A DNA stretch of 64,000 bases from Undaria pinnatifida (taxonomy: Eukaryota > Sar > Phaeophyceae > Laminariales > Alariaceae), in NCBI GenBank assembly GCA_012845835.1, contig JABAKD010000029.1, positions 7,873,048-7,937,047 on the forward strand, in the 5' to 3' direction. A program made the position numbers and the translations under genes. The notes under the pieces are model-generated. The model was not told the DNA's origin, did not search any database, and was given only the letters and a program-made list of their open reading frames with translations. This document shows positions 1-11,900 of the stretch, in pieces. Position 1 is the first letter of the stretch; each line of letters opens with the position of its first letter.

Positions 1-2269
1 TACTGCTGTAGTAGTAGAAGCATCCGAGGGAAACCACCATCATAGAAGACCGCCGCGGCAAGCACTACTGGGTATACTGATGATGTATTTTGGGGTAAAC
101 ATGGTATGATATACCAGGTATGATACATGAAGCAGTAGTCTATAGTAGCAGTAGTTGCAGCATCATACTTCATAGAAAGAACGGTCTACAACGATGTGAA
201 GACAGCAGCACACACACCATGGTCCAGTAGTACTTCACAAAAAAAATGGTTACTATGCACGTCGTAACAAAACAAAACGGCGAGCGAAGCCCGAATTAAT
301 TGCGAACCGCAAAGGCGAGAGTTACTTAAATCTTACGTTAAAAAAAGAGTAACGAGGCCTCTTCGTATCAGGGTATCCCGTGTCCGTGTTTCATATTATA
401 ATATTATGGTAAAAAAAAATATTACCTGGTATATAGCATTATTATGCGAACTCTTACGGGATTGTCCAAGAATGTTCCGAACATTATCCAAGCATATTCC
501 AGGAGGATTATTCGCTTCTTCTCTTCCCCTCGATCGGAGTTCGCATAAAATAGGACGTCCCCACCTCCACTAGGCGCATCCATCCGTGTTAATCGAAACA
601 CATTCCCATATCTCTCTGTTCCGGAGCGCTTCGTGCCCCCCCACTTCTTCCCTGTCTCCCTTTCATCTCATGCCACGGCTGTCACATCGCGCGGCTTGTC
701 GGAGTAAATGGACGCATTACGTGTCGTCGCGCGCATCTCGCAACACTTGGTAGGTATCGATCGGTAGCGCATTCATTTGCAACCCGCAGCTCAGCAGCAG
801 CGCAGCAGCGGCAACAGCGGCAGCAGCAGCCGCCGAAACAACAACGAACTGTCTGTCGTGGCAGCAGTAACACCACCGCCACACAACCAACAACAGCAGC
901 GGCAGCAACAACAGCAGGTTCAGCAGCAGTAACAACACAGCTACAGTAGCTGCATGTTGTCTAGAAGAACAAAATAAAGAAAACAATGCACACATTTTGT
1001 ACACAAACAACAATGAAGCAAACCCCACGACACCTTCAATCCCGTCCCACCACACGGGGTGTTATCACAACAAAAAAAGTGCGAGATACAAAAAGCCTCC
1101 AAGCCAAGCTCATGTGTGAAACCTTATTTGGCTCCGCCCGCCTTGCGACACTTGAGGCTTTTTGATGCGCGACCGTTTTGGGCGCCCGAAACTCTTCCCG
1201 GAAGTTTTTTAGAACATTCCTCGGAAAAGTATGCTGAAAATGCAACTGATTATCCTTCATAGTTCGCGATGGTACACCAATCGTGTGATATGTATGTCTT
1301 CTGCAGGGGAGGAGGTTATCGATTAAAATCCCCACATGCTATAGCCTCCGACGACCTACAGGCCCGGCCGAGTACAATCTGTGCTCGACGTCAACACAAT
1401 CAGAGCTAGCCACCGCCCCACTCCCTCCCCTTCCCCCTCACCGCCTCCCTCCCTATCGTCCCCCCGTCATGTCCCGACGATGTACACTGCTGGCATGGCA
1501 CGGGCAACGCGCGCAACAAAAACAACAACCCCATGAAACCATACAATTAAGAATAAGAACAAGAATAAGAACACGAACAAGAAGGAAAAAAAAAAAAAAA
1601 AGTAAAGTCGCGCATAAAGCGATTTTTTGTTCTTGTTCGCAAAGCAAACAAAACTCAATGGAATGAACGGAAAACAGAGTATTCAACTACCGTACTCGTA
1701 GCTGCTGCTATCGCGGTTGCTGCTGCTACTGTGGCTGCTGCTGCCGCCGCCGCTATTGCGGTCGCGCCTGCTGCTGCCATTTGGCTGTTGTGGTGGTGAC
1801 TTGAAAATAACCCCAAAAGCAACACGTTCGCACGTACTGAATCTCATTCGCATAATCAAAATCGTTTGACCATCACATCACTTACCGAAAAAAAAAAAAA
1901 AAAACATCGACCAAACTCAAAACACCCATCGAAAACAAAAGAAACTTGGGTCACACTGCGTGTGCGAGTGATAAGCGAAGGGAGGTACTGAGGTACGGGT
2001 GGGGCGAGTGGTGCGGGGGAAGGGAACGGGGGAGGGGAAGGGGGGGGGGGAAGGCGCGGGGGAACGGCACAAAAACACACAAAAAAAACACGCACAAATC
2101 CATGACTCAATAAATGAATGTATGAATGAATGAGTGCAAGACTGATCGTACTACCGTTAATAGTACGGGCGTTAAAAAAAAGAAAAATCTGTAGCTGCAG
2201 ATCACCCTCGCCCTCCGCCCCCCTGTTTCCCCATTCCATCCAAGAAAGGGTAGGTGAAACACGGCTATC
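1..2269. other. 3' flank of PPM1G-like gene, no gene recognised
   Basis: No convincing exon. The stretch holds TACCAGGTA-type motifs at 112 and 423, a CAG-rich imperfect run at about 785-935, a CTG-rich run at about 1695-1790, A-tracts at 1585-1600 and 1890-1903, and a G-rich block at 1995-2065. Open frames here come from these simple sequences. Confidence 0.5.
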
Positions 2270-2735
2270 CCATGATGATCGTCGACGTCTCACGATGCTC
2301 TCGCGACCCACTCACGATTATCTTGCGATGACCTCACGACTCTCTCAAAATTATCTGAATTCTTCGTGTCCCGTCATGATCCTCTCAGGGTTATCTCGCG
2401 ATTCTCTTGCGATGCTCTCAAGGCCCTCCGATGATCCTCTCGAGACACCTTCACGACTCTCACACGATTCCCTCACGATCCTTCCACGATTCTCACAAGA
2501 CCCCCCAACAATTATCTTGCGATGCCCTCACGATTCCCTCAAGACCGCCCCACGATTCTCTTGCGATGCCCTCACGATTATTTCGCGATCCCCGCACGAA
2601 CCCTCTCAAAATCCTGTGAAGATCTTCTCACGATTATCTCGCGATGCCCCCACCGTTCTCACGTCATCCCTTACAATCCCCCCCCGAACCTATCGCGATC
2701 CTCTCACGATTCTACTACGATAATTCTCCCACAAA
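2270..2735. repeat. Minisatellite of CTCACGATT-TCTCGCGATGC type units
   Basis: About 20-22-bp degenerate units alternate between ctcacgatt and ctcgcgatg halves, roughly 20 copies. The array ends about 5 bp before the PPM1G-like stop codon, so it would form the 3' UTR or immediate 3' flank. Long frames through it encode only reiterated SRLSHDS-type peptides and are artefacts. Confidence 0.85.
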
Positions 2736-2739
2736 GATT

Positions 2740-2967
2740 TCATGGCGATGAAGCGACAGTCTCCGCCGCCGACACCTCAACAGCAAGTCCCTCCTCCGAG
2801 GTTGCTGCATCACCGTCACCCTCTGGTACCCCGTGACCGCCCTCCTGCACCGCACCCCCCCCCCCTTCACCCTCCCCTTTCCCCGCTCCGTCAGTCGAGG
2901 CGTTTTGGTCGATGAGGGCCTGCTCCTTCCCGGGCGGCGGACCCACGCCTTTGAAATCCTTGTCCAG
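2740..2967 (-). CDS. PPM1G: PPM1G-like exon 13, C-terminal tail (residues 683-757)
   Basis: 228 nt including the TGA at 2740-2742. The acceptor is TTTCGCCAG, phase 0. It begins [20 protein letters not shown] and continues as an acidic Gly/Glu/Ala tail ending ETVASSP. The tail composition matches the earlier acidic exons, and the phase fits exon 12. A shorter alternative last exon near 4185 ([12 protein letters not shown] then stop) also has a CAG acceptor but looks less protein-like. Confidence 0.78.
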   Translation of the reverse strand: MDKDFKGVGPPPGKEQALIDQNASTDGAGKGEGEGGGGAVQEGGHGVPEGDGDAATSEEGLAVEVSAAETVASSP

Positions 2968-5900
2968 CTGGCGAAAGGACGCGGCGGAATAAAAAAACGG
3001 CATTGTAAAATGAGGCGGGGTGGCCCGTGCTAATGGAAAGCCGATAGTTTGACCACAACGTTTCCAAGTTTTTCGGAATTGTTTGCTGAAAGATGTCCAG
3101 TACCGTCGCTATGGGGGAAAAAAACGAGTTAGATATACTTTTTTCTGGCTCCCTATCGTCATGGGGCCGACTTGATCAATTTGTCAAATTTTCATCAAGT
3201 CTCCATCAACATTGTCCACCAAACACGCTCGACCTGCGATCTCGAGACAGAGACAACCCACGACCATTACCACTCGTTCCGGACAAGGCCACATGAGTGT
3301 AGGTGACAGCGCTCAAGAGCTCATCTTGATCCATGCCCTAGGGCGTGAGAGGTTGTTTGTGTTGTCCTGTGGTCTTCCGTCAGATCCGTTCAAAATTCTA
3401 TTTTTTGCCCGTTGGGGGACGATGCAGAGTTTTCGTCTCAGTTTTCTACACACCAGCCGCCAAATGGGTTTTTAACAGAAGCCTGATCGCCGCCCGCCAC
3501 ACATCACTGGCTGTAGAGAGAGCACTACTGTACACCACGAGAGGGTCGGAGCCCCTAACGAGCTCGCCACGTTCAGAGTTCACGACGCGGTCGTTGGTTT
3601 CATCGAACGAAGTGTGTGGAGCACACGAAATAATGCCGCGTCTAATCCAAGATCTGCTTGACAAATGCTCAAGATGTTGGCCAAGATCGCCGCGATAAAT
3701 CCTTTTTTTCGAAAAATTGAAAAATTTGAAAGTTACAAAACAAAAAAAAATACAAAATTGGCCCCATCCGTCCAGGCAAAGTTTGGCTGGGATCTTCGTA
3801 AATTTAACATTTCTTTTAATTATTGGCCTTCCATTAGCGCCGACCTTAAAAGATGAAAAATAAAACGAGACGAAAATCGCGGCGTAGTGCGTAGTAATAA
3901 AAGCATGAAAAACTCGGCAAAAAAAAATACGACATACTTCAGCCGACGGAAAAAACATTTAACACACACAAAATATCAAACCACACACGAACAATGAACG
4001 CACGACAAGAACACGGTGAAAAAAAAAAAGACGACAAACGAAAAACGTAATACTCGTAATGTAAACAAAACAGAAAGAAAAATAACCAGTAGAAAAACGA
4101 AGGGGGAAAAAATAAAACACGCGAACAAGGATCAACTCACAGAAAGAAACTAAATACTTCCAAGTATATACGAAGCTGAAAAAAAACGAACGAAAAACAA
4201 GAGGGATAGGATTAGCTAGATAGGATACCCCCTCCCCCCTCTTGCTCTCCTGCCTCCCCAGGTCATATGACATGTTCTCACTCACAAGAATAACGATGCA
4301 AGTCATGTTGTCGCCACCAATTCCAGTCGTCCGCCGGGGATCGTCCGAAAGACACGCATCCATCACATCCTCGCAAATTTTCGACAAATTCATGTGCCCA
4401 ACCCTTCCCCCTACAAAGTCCACACACTGCACAAAAAACAGTGCAAGAGCGTACCCGAGAGACACAAAAAAATGGGCGAGGGAGGGAGAGAGTGGAGGGA
4501 GGGGAGGGAGGGGAAGAGGGAAGAGGAGAGCGAGCGGAGGGGCGGGAGGCAGGGGGTGTAGGGAAGGATAAGAGGGAGGGGGGGGAGGGGGCGAGGGAAG
4601 GAGGGAGGGAGGGAGGGAGGGAGGGAGGGAGGGGGCAAAGGGTAGGTAGGTAGGTAGGGAGGGAGGGAGGGAGGGAGGGAGGGAGGGAGGGGAAGAAATT
4701 TTTAACGCCGTTTTCAGGTGAACAGCACCAAGACGGGTGGCGCAAAATCTGTAAAACGATTTACGGGCCATTGAGTTAAATCGACACACGACGTGTATGA
4801 AAATACGTGGAGGTGTGGTGATGTATGGAAATACGTGGAAGTGTGGTGAGCTTAAGCTTTATTTTTGCCCATGCGGCGGAGGATAATATATGTATATATA
4901 TTTAGTTATAATTTCCTTTACACCGATGCTCCACGCAAGCAATACCGGACAACAATACCTGGTACTCGTAACGCAATTATGTGCGTCGTTCACAACCGAA
5001 CGGCTTGGATACGTCAGGGCAAGCACATCAAGGATCAAGGGGCATGCCTCCAACTCCCCCCAGCTTCCCCCTTCCATCCCTGTCCCCCCGACCCTTCGAA
5101 ACAAAATACGCGCGAGAATACAAGCGAACACATTGGAAATCCCGCTGCCCGATGCCCGTTCGCCACCGCTCGCCCCACCTCCCCCTCCCGTAATAAAACA
5201 TACAATAGTATAGAAGAAAAAACCGAGATGCGTGCCGGGCGAGAGACAGTTAGTACGATGTACATGTTTGGTTGGACCAATCCCACCTCCTGGCTGGTCA
5301 TGCAGTCCCACACGCCGTCGCACGCCAGGACCAGGAACCAATCTTCGTCCGTAATTTCTACCGACCGCAAGTCCGGCTCCGCGGTAATCATCTGATCGGC
5401 CGGGGGCAGGTTAGAGTTGGCCTTGTACTTGAGGTCGCCGATAGACCGAGACAAGTTGAGGTTTCCATTTACGCGCCCAGCCTGTACAGAGGATGATATA
5501 TAGAAGGCGTTTATCGGGAGGGGTGGGGTGGAGAGAGGGGGAGGGGGCGGGGTGGAGGGGGGAAGGGCGGGGGGGGGGGGCGGGGGGGCGAGGAAAACGG
5601 AAGGGGGGGGAAGAAGGAGGACGGGAATGGGGGGGGGGATAAGGGGGAAGGGGAGGGGGGGGGGCGTGGGGATACGGAGACGGAAAAGGGGGGGGGGGGG
5701 GGGAGAAGGGTGAGGACATGGGACAAGAGCCTGCGCCAATCAAAACCGGGCACCCAACATTCATGTCCACAGCGACGATGACGAAAACGCCAAAGCAGGA
5801 AATCAAAATGGGGGGTGGGGGCGGGGGGCTCTTAACATACCATCCCCCGGTTTCGACCATGACAAATGGTTGAAAAAATATGCTCGACTATAAACCCCTC

Positions 5901-8900
5901 AGTGCAACCCTAGCACCAGCTGTCTGTCTCAGAAAATCCTCGAAACGAGCATAAAATGAGGCGCTACTGTAGTGCGCACTATCAACCCTTTTGTTAGAGG
6001 CTTGGCCAAGCCGTCATCACTAGTGTGGGGGGGCAGGGGTGGCAACATCACAGTAATAACCTCACCGCGTTGACGAAGCCTCCCGCTCGCTCGATCCTTG
6101 TTTTCTCGGTGTTCGACATCGGCTTGTGGTCGTTTGACAGGTCCAGAGCGACACCCCCTCTGCACAATACCGCCCTGTACCATCGAAAAGAGGCGCAAGA
6201 ATACCCAAGCAGGGGTAAACCGCGGTGGCGTGGGTTTCGGTGCAGGGTTGCAATCAGTATTCATCGTCATACATAGCCTGCGGGGCGGGTAAGGTGGAAT
6301 AGGCGTACGGGGGGCTTTATCGCAGGGTCTTACGAAGGAGGCATTAACCGCAGCGGCATGGGCTGGGTAGGGGAGTGGTGAGACAGGAAGAGGGTGGGAG
6401 GGTCTATATAGCGGAGCAGGGGGGAGGGAGGGGGGGGTGGGGGTGGAGGAGGGGGGGGACGTGTACTCGATATCTATGCATGGCCGTAGTCGTACGACCA
6501 TAGCTATTAGACCCTCGCATCCCTACTATGCCGGGACGGAGCATGTCGGGTTTTCACCGACCAGGCAGACATTGCCTGTACCAAGCGCGAAGCGCCGGCG
6601 TGAGGTGTTCGGCGAGTCGCACGAAGGGTGAGCTGCATCCTACTGAGAACCGCTCGTGAGGCGGACTTGCACATGGACGACGGCTTCAACGGGCTAATTT
6701 AACTTCCGGTATGGCCACTTCCAGAGACAGCAATGGGAGTACTATGTAGCTGCCTCGTGGGTGCCTTACCATAAATACTACGTGATACGATCATTCGCCT
6801 CGGGGGAGGGCGGGGGTGGGGGGGAAGATACAGGGGGGAGGGCTCTGTGGCGGAGCAGGGGGGAGAGTGGGGGGGGGGAGGGGGTACTCAGTGTGTGCAT
6901 GGCCGTAGTCCTATGACCATAGACCCTCGCATCCCTACTATGCCGGGACGGAGCACGTCCGGTTGTCACCAACCAGGGCAGCGGGTGGGGCGGAGGGGGG
7001 GGGTTGAGATAGGAAAATAGTGGGGGAGGGGGGGCGTACTCATTTGCTGCTTGCTTGCCTCCGTCATTTGACCATTGACCACGCATCCCTTTCGAGACGG
7101 AGCACCCTTCCTACTCCTGATACAAACACCTCCGGGGGGGGCTGTTGCAGAGCCGAACGATGAATGGTCATCATTAGCGTCATTGGCACCAGTCCCACTG
7201 TCATCATCACCAACACCACCACCGCCAGCGCCACCACCTCCATCATCGCTACTACCAAAAAACACACACAACAGCATATCCGCCACCACCACACCACGCC
7301 ACTATCACCACCGAAGACAGCAGCAGCAGTACATTCACCTCGAGTCTCCCGCGTTGGCCACATGAAGCGTTCTCCCGACCACGAGGCACACCACGCTCGT
7401 GCACCCCGCCTGTGCAGCACAGGACAAAAACAGAATAAAAAAAAGACAAACAAAAAGAACGACAAAACGGCAAAACCAAAGTTTTAAGAAACAGAAAAAA
7501 AACACTTTCGCAGACAAAACAAAACAAAACGACTAGCGAAAAAACAAAAAAGGCAAAGCGAAAGGACAGCGGACGAGGACAACACGCAGCTTGCAAGTGT
7601 ATGCGTTTCGACGAAATTCTGGATCTCACCGATGAATTGTCTTTCCAATATCTATAATAAAAAAAGCAGAAGGCTAGCGTTTACGGCGACAAAGCGCATG
7701 CCCCAAGCCCCAAGCGCGCGCGGCGAAACCGAAGGGAAAACGCAGCTCGTCCGCGCCCCCCCCCATCCACGCCTTCTTGCTCCTCTCCCCTACACAAAAT
7801 CAAGAACAAGAAATGGTTGCAACGAGATTGAACCAAGAGAAGCACGCACGCAGCACTGGCTGAGAATATCACCATTGGCGGTGGTAGAGAGGAAAGACAA
7901 AAAGTGAGAGTGATTTTGGACCTGACAGTAGGACACGGAGTAAACACACAGACTTCGACAAAGCGTCGTTGTCAAACCGCAAAATATTACCATCCAGTCC
8001 GGAAATATAACGACTCGTTTCGTTGTAAACATGAAAACCTCAACGGTCCTTATATTTCCATCCATAGAGGTACCCGATAAAAAGTCCCCAAACAAAACAG
8101 TGCGGAAGCGGTTCCGACTTCCACCATTCACACCTGTATTGGGTGGTCCTCGAGAGTACAGGTCGGACCGCCCCGACTGTGGACCATCGACGCCAGGCTG
8201 GCCCCAAGCCCTAGGCGGGGCCTAGCCATAGCCGGGGCTGACATCCCCCCATCCCCGTTGGCGCCGACGCCTACTACAACATCTTCTTCTTCGGACGAGC
8301 TGTCACCGAACGTGTCCTCGCCCTGCAGGGACGGGGGTCGGAGTGGGTGTGAAGGTAGAAAGTGCACGAAAAATCGGATACCTTGTCATGGACACGTGAT
8401 ACCGATTAGAACTCGGGCTGGACAAGGATTCGGATTTCCGTCCGACTTTATGAAATGCTTCAGGGACGAGCAAAAATCAGATATGTTTCAGATTTCTTAG
8501 GATTCGGGAACGGATTCAGGCACGGGCTCGGACGGGGAAAATCAAAACAACTTTCGCGAACGAGACAAATCTGACACGTTTTCAAGGGCATTGAAAATCA
8601 GACACTTTCATAAACGAGGCAAAACGGTCTTGTTTAATGGGCCCAAAATATACGACAATTTTTCACGGACGCGTGATACAGATTTTGTTAATAGGATTCG
8701 GAGACGGATTCACACACTAATTCGGACACTGATTCGGATTGAGGAGTCGGAAACGGACTCGGACATGGATTGGGACACGGAAAAGAAAACGTTTCGCGGG
8801 TGACATCATGCCTGTTTCACGCACTTTGAATGAAAATCCGCCACTATTCACGGACATTGGAAGTCATACACCGTTTCACAGACGAAGCAAATCATACTCT

Positions 8901-11900
8901 TATAAGGGACAAGGCAAATCGTTCGCCTATTCACGAACACGGGATGCGTATTAGGATTATGATTCGGACACGCATTCGGATATTGATTCGGACATGGATT
9001 CGAATCCCGATTTGGACATGGATTTGGACACGGGGAATTGCTCATGCATCAACGGACACGATAAATCAGACATCTAACACATTTCACGGGCATGGGATAT
9101 GGACTCGGACACGAATTCGGACTGGGATACGGACTCGGATACGGATTCGGACACTGATTCCGACAGCGATTCGGATAACAAAAATCAGACACGCTTTATG
9201 GAAACTAAAAACCAGACACGCGTTCACGGGCACGGGATATATGCATTAGGACTCGACATAAATTCGGACAAAATTTGGGCAGGGATTCGAATGTGGACTA
9301 CTTTTCAACTATTGCTTCACGACGAAAACACACGCCCGTATGTGTGTGCATAGGGGTAAGGATTCGGACGTCATTCAACGGTCGGAAAAAACCCGACAAC
9401 ATTATTGAAACGTGGTTCAACGGTCGGTCAGACAAATAACTTTCGAAAAAAAATGGGCCAGAGGATCTTAAGCACATATCGCCGCCACCCCAACGTTTGT
9501 AAACTTTGGTGCTACGGGAAAAGCAATGGAATTTCGGCCCCAACGGACGCCACCAGCACAACAAAAGTACTTGCAATCCTCAGGCGGATGAAGGGGGCGC
9601 AACTCACCTCATCCTCCACCTTTGGCAAGACAGCCCTGCTCCCGTTCTCCTCTGGTAATGCCTCCACATCAACCTCAACTTCGTTTGTCGCCGCCTCCCC
9701 CACCCCCTCCTCAACTCCCTCCTCCCCCCCGTCCCCGTGCTCGCCATCAACGTCCCCCCCCTCCCCGTCCCCCACCCCCTCTCCCGCTCCCGCCTCCGTC
9801 CCCTCCGGCGTTAAGGCGGCGCTACCATCACCGTCGCTGACAGCGGAGGCCTCGCCGTCCACATTTTCCCCGGCCGCCCTGCGGTGGTCTTTCCGAATGT
9901 CCAAAATTCGGTGGAACAACTCAAGCGCGTCGGCCATCTTGATCTTCTTTCCTTTCGCCCCTTCCCCCCCCGCACCTCCGCCCTCACCCTCTCCGTCACC
10001 ACCGCTCAGGTACAGCATGTCGTCATTACTGTCGCCACTGTTGTCATTATGGTCGTCATCGTCATCGCTGTCACCCACACCCACAGCTCCAGCCCCCTCC
10101 CTGCCAGTGCCGGCCTCCGCCCTGCCAGACCCCGACCCCGAGTCGACGTGATTATCTTCGTCGCTGTCGTAATCTTCGCTTCCGATCAGCGCAGACATCT
10201 CTGTGCAGGCATACATGGGTTTCCCACGGTAGTCGGGTTGGGAGGGGGGGGAGGGGGGGGGGAGGGGGGGGGTTAGGAAACGAAGGTAGCGAAACAGCAA
10301 GTGAGAAACTAAGCAAACTAACCACGAAACGGAACAAAAACAATCAAGCGAGCCACAAAGCGAGCGAGCCAGCGAACAAGGCACAAGTGACAAAAAGCAG
10401 CAGAGCGAGCAGGACAGATCTTGAGCAAGATTAAGGCAGCGCAACGCAGAAAGCGAACCGACCCCCTTCCTTCCCTCAAAACTCCACACTCTTCAATTGT
10501 AACATACCACAGGTTCATACAAAATACCACAGCATACGTACTTGAATATATACGTCGTATGATGCCGTATCGTATCGTGTCGTATCGCAACGTATCGCAT
10601 CGTATCGTATCGATTTTTCGTTTGTCGGTATTTCGAATTACGTACATTGCACCCGATTCTCGTTCGATATCGATAACCACTACCTGGTACAGAGTATTTA
10701 TAGTAGTTCGTTGTAGCAGCAATGCTACTCACCGTTCGAGCCTCCCGCTCCCAACAGCGGAGCGGGGGGTTCCATCTCTAGATCGCTCGGGTTCTTCCTC
10801 TCTCTGTTCGAGCCAACGGTGAATACAACGGCAAGTTTGCAGGGAGGGGTGGCGGGAGGGACAGGGTGAGGGTGGAGGTTGGAACAAGGATGGGCGAGGT
10901 TGGCTTCTGGGGTCGGGACGGGTGGGGTTGGGGTTGGAACGAGGGTCGGAGGGGTAGAGGAGGGGGGGGGGGGGGGGTACACTCATTTGTTGCTTGCCTC
11001 AGTCATTTGACCATTGACAACGCATTCCTTTCGAGACGGAGCACCGTTCCTACTCCTAAATGAGACACCTCCAACATTTTGTCACTCATTACGCTTCTTC
11101 CATATAGACTTACTTAATTTTGTCTTTCTCAGGGATTGCCCATCCCTGGCCTCTCAGAGCTCCAACTTCCATATTACTTGCGGAACCTTTCCAGCTTTTC
11201 TGTGCTTTCCAGCTTCGTTCGAAATACGAAACGCCATTAGTACATGCCGGTACTACTACACCAGGTTTGTACATACCATCAGAGACTAAACGCTGTTGGA
11301 TCACATGCACGCCCAGCTCAGATCACTCCGGCTATATATAGCCCAGCAGCGCAGCGTAGCGCCGTGCGGAGCCGTGCGGAGTCGTGCGGTGCGGTGCCGT
11401 GCCCTTCGCTGCGGTGCTGTGTCGCTGCGCTGTGTGCTTTCTTTCGAAAATAGAGCAGTACCGGGTATAATGCGTGTTGTGTACGGAGTACTACTTTTCC
11501 TACTTTTTCTTTTTCTACATGTATTTGATTTTTCACGGCCCCCTGTTTTTTCCCCCACGCAAATTACCCCCATACTGCCGATCAGACACCGGTAATAAAA
11601 GCACACAGCACAGCTGAGCACAACAGGGCAATTTTCTCTGCACAAGCAGCTCTTGGCATTATCAAATCGCTGTTCGCACCAAATCATGGGTCTCTTCTTT
11701 CTGCCCCCTTTACATATGTTTTTAGTTGCATTCTTCCTTGCCTTGCGCGAGCGTAGCGGGCGGCGTCAGCCGCCCGCGGAGCGGAGCCCTTGTATTACAT
11801 AGAAATTGTTTGCTTATCTTATCCCCGTCCTATTTCGCCATCTGCGGCCACCATCTATCTCCTAGGATGGCGAGCGTTTTCTCGCTACTCTCTAGTCTAC

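Larger units (their letters stand above)
2968..8133 (-). other. PPM1G introns 8 (3' part) to 12: what they contain
   Basis: The introns between exons 9 and 13 are 584-1318 bp. They hold purine-rich blocks on the plus strand (pyrimidine-rich in the sense direction) just upstream of exon acceptors, copies of the catagaccctcgcatccct repeat (6490-6790 and 6900-6975), a short LINE 3' remnant near 7040-7120 and AT-rich filler at 3690-4240. No other gene is visible. Confidence 0.55.

Noticed and set aside
2130-2836. Overlapping frames of SRLSHDS-type peptides
   Set aside because: These arise from the minisatellite, are read in several frames at once and have no protein-like composition.
3959-4789. 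A 276-codon minus-strand frame
   Set aside because: Only the part 4286-4426 is real (PPM1G exon 12). The upstream Pro/Ser-rich part is the CCCT tract and the downstream part is intron 12.
8591-9353. Asp/Ser- and Arg/Ile/Thr-repeat frames
   Set aside because: By-products of the GGACAC/GGATTC array in intron 7.
9405-10276. Plus-strand Ser/Pro-rich frame of 248 codons
   Set aside because: It is the antisense shadow of PPM1G exon 7, whose acidic codons read as Ser/Pro on the other strand.
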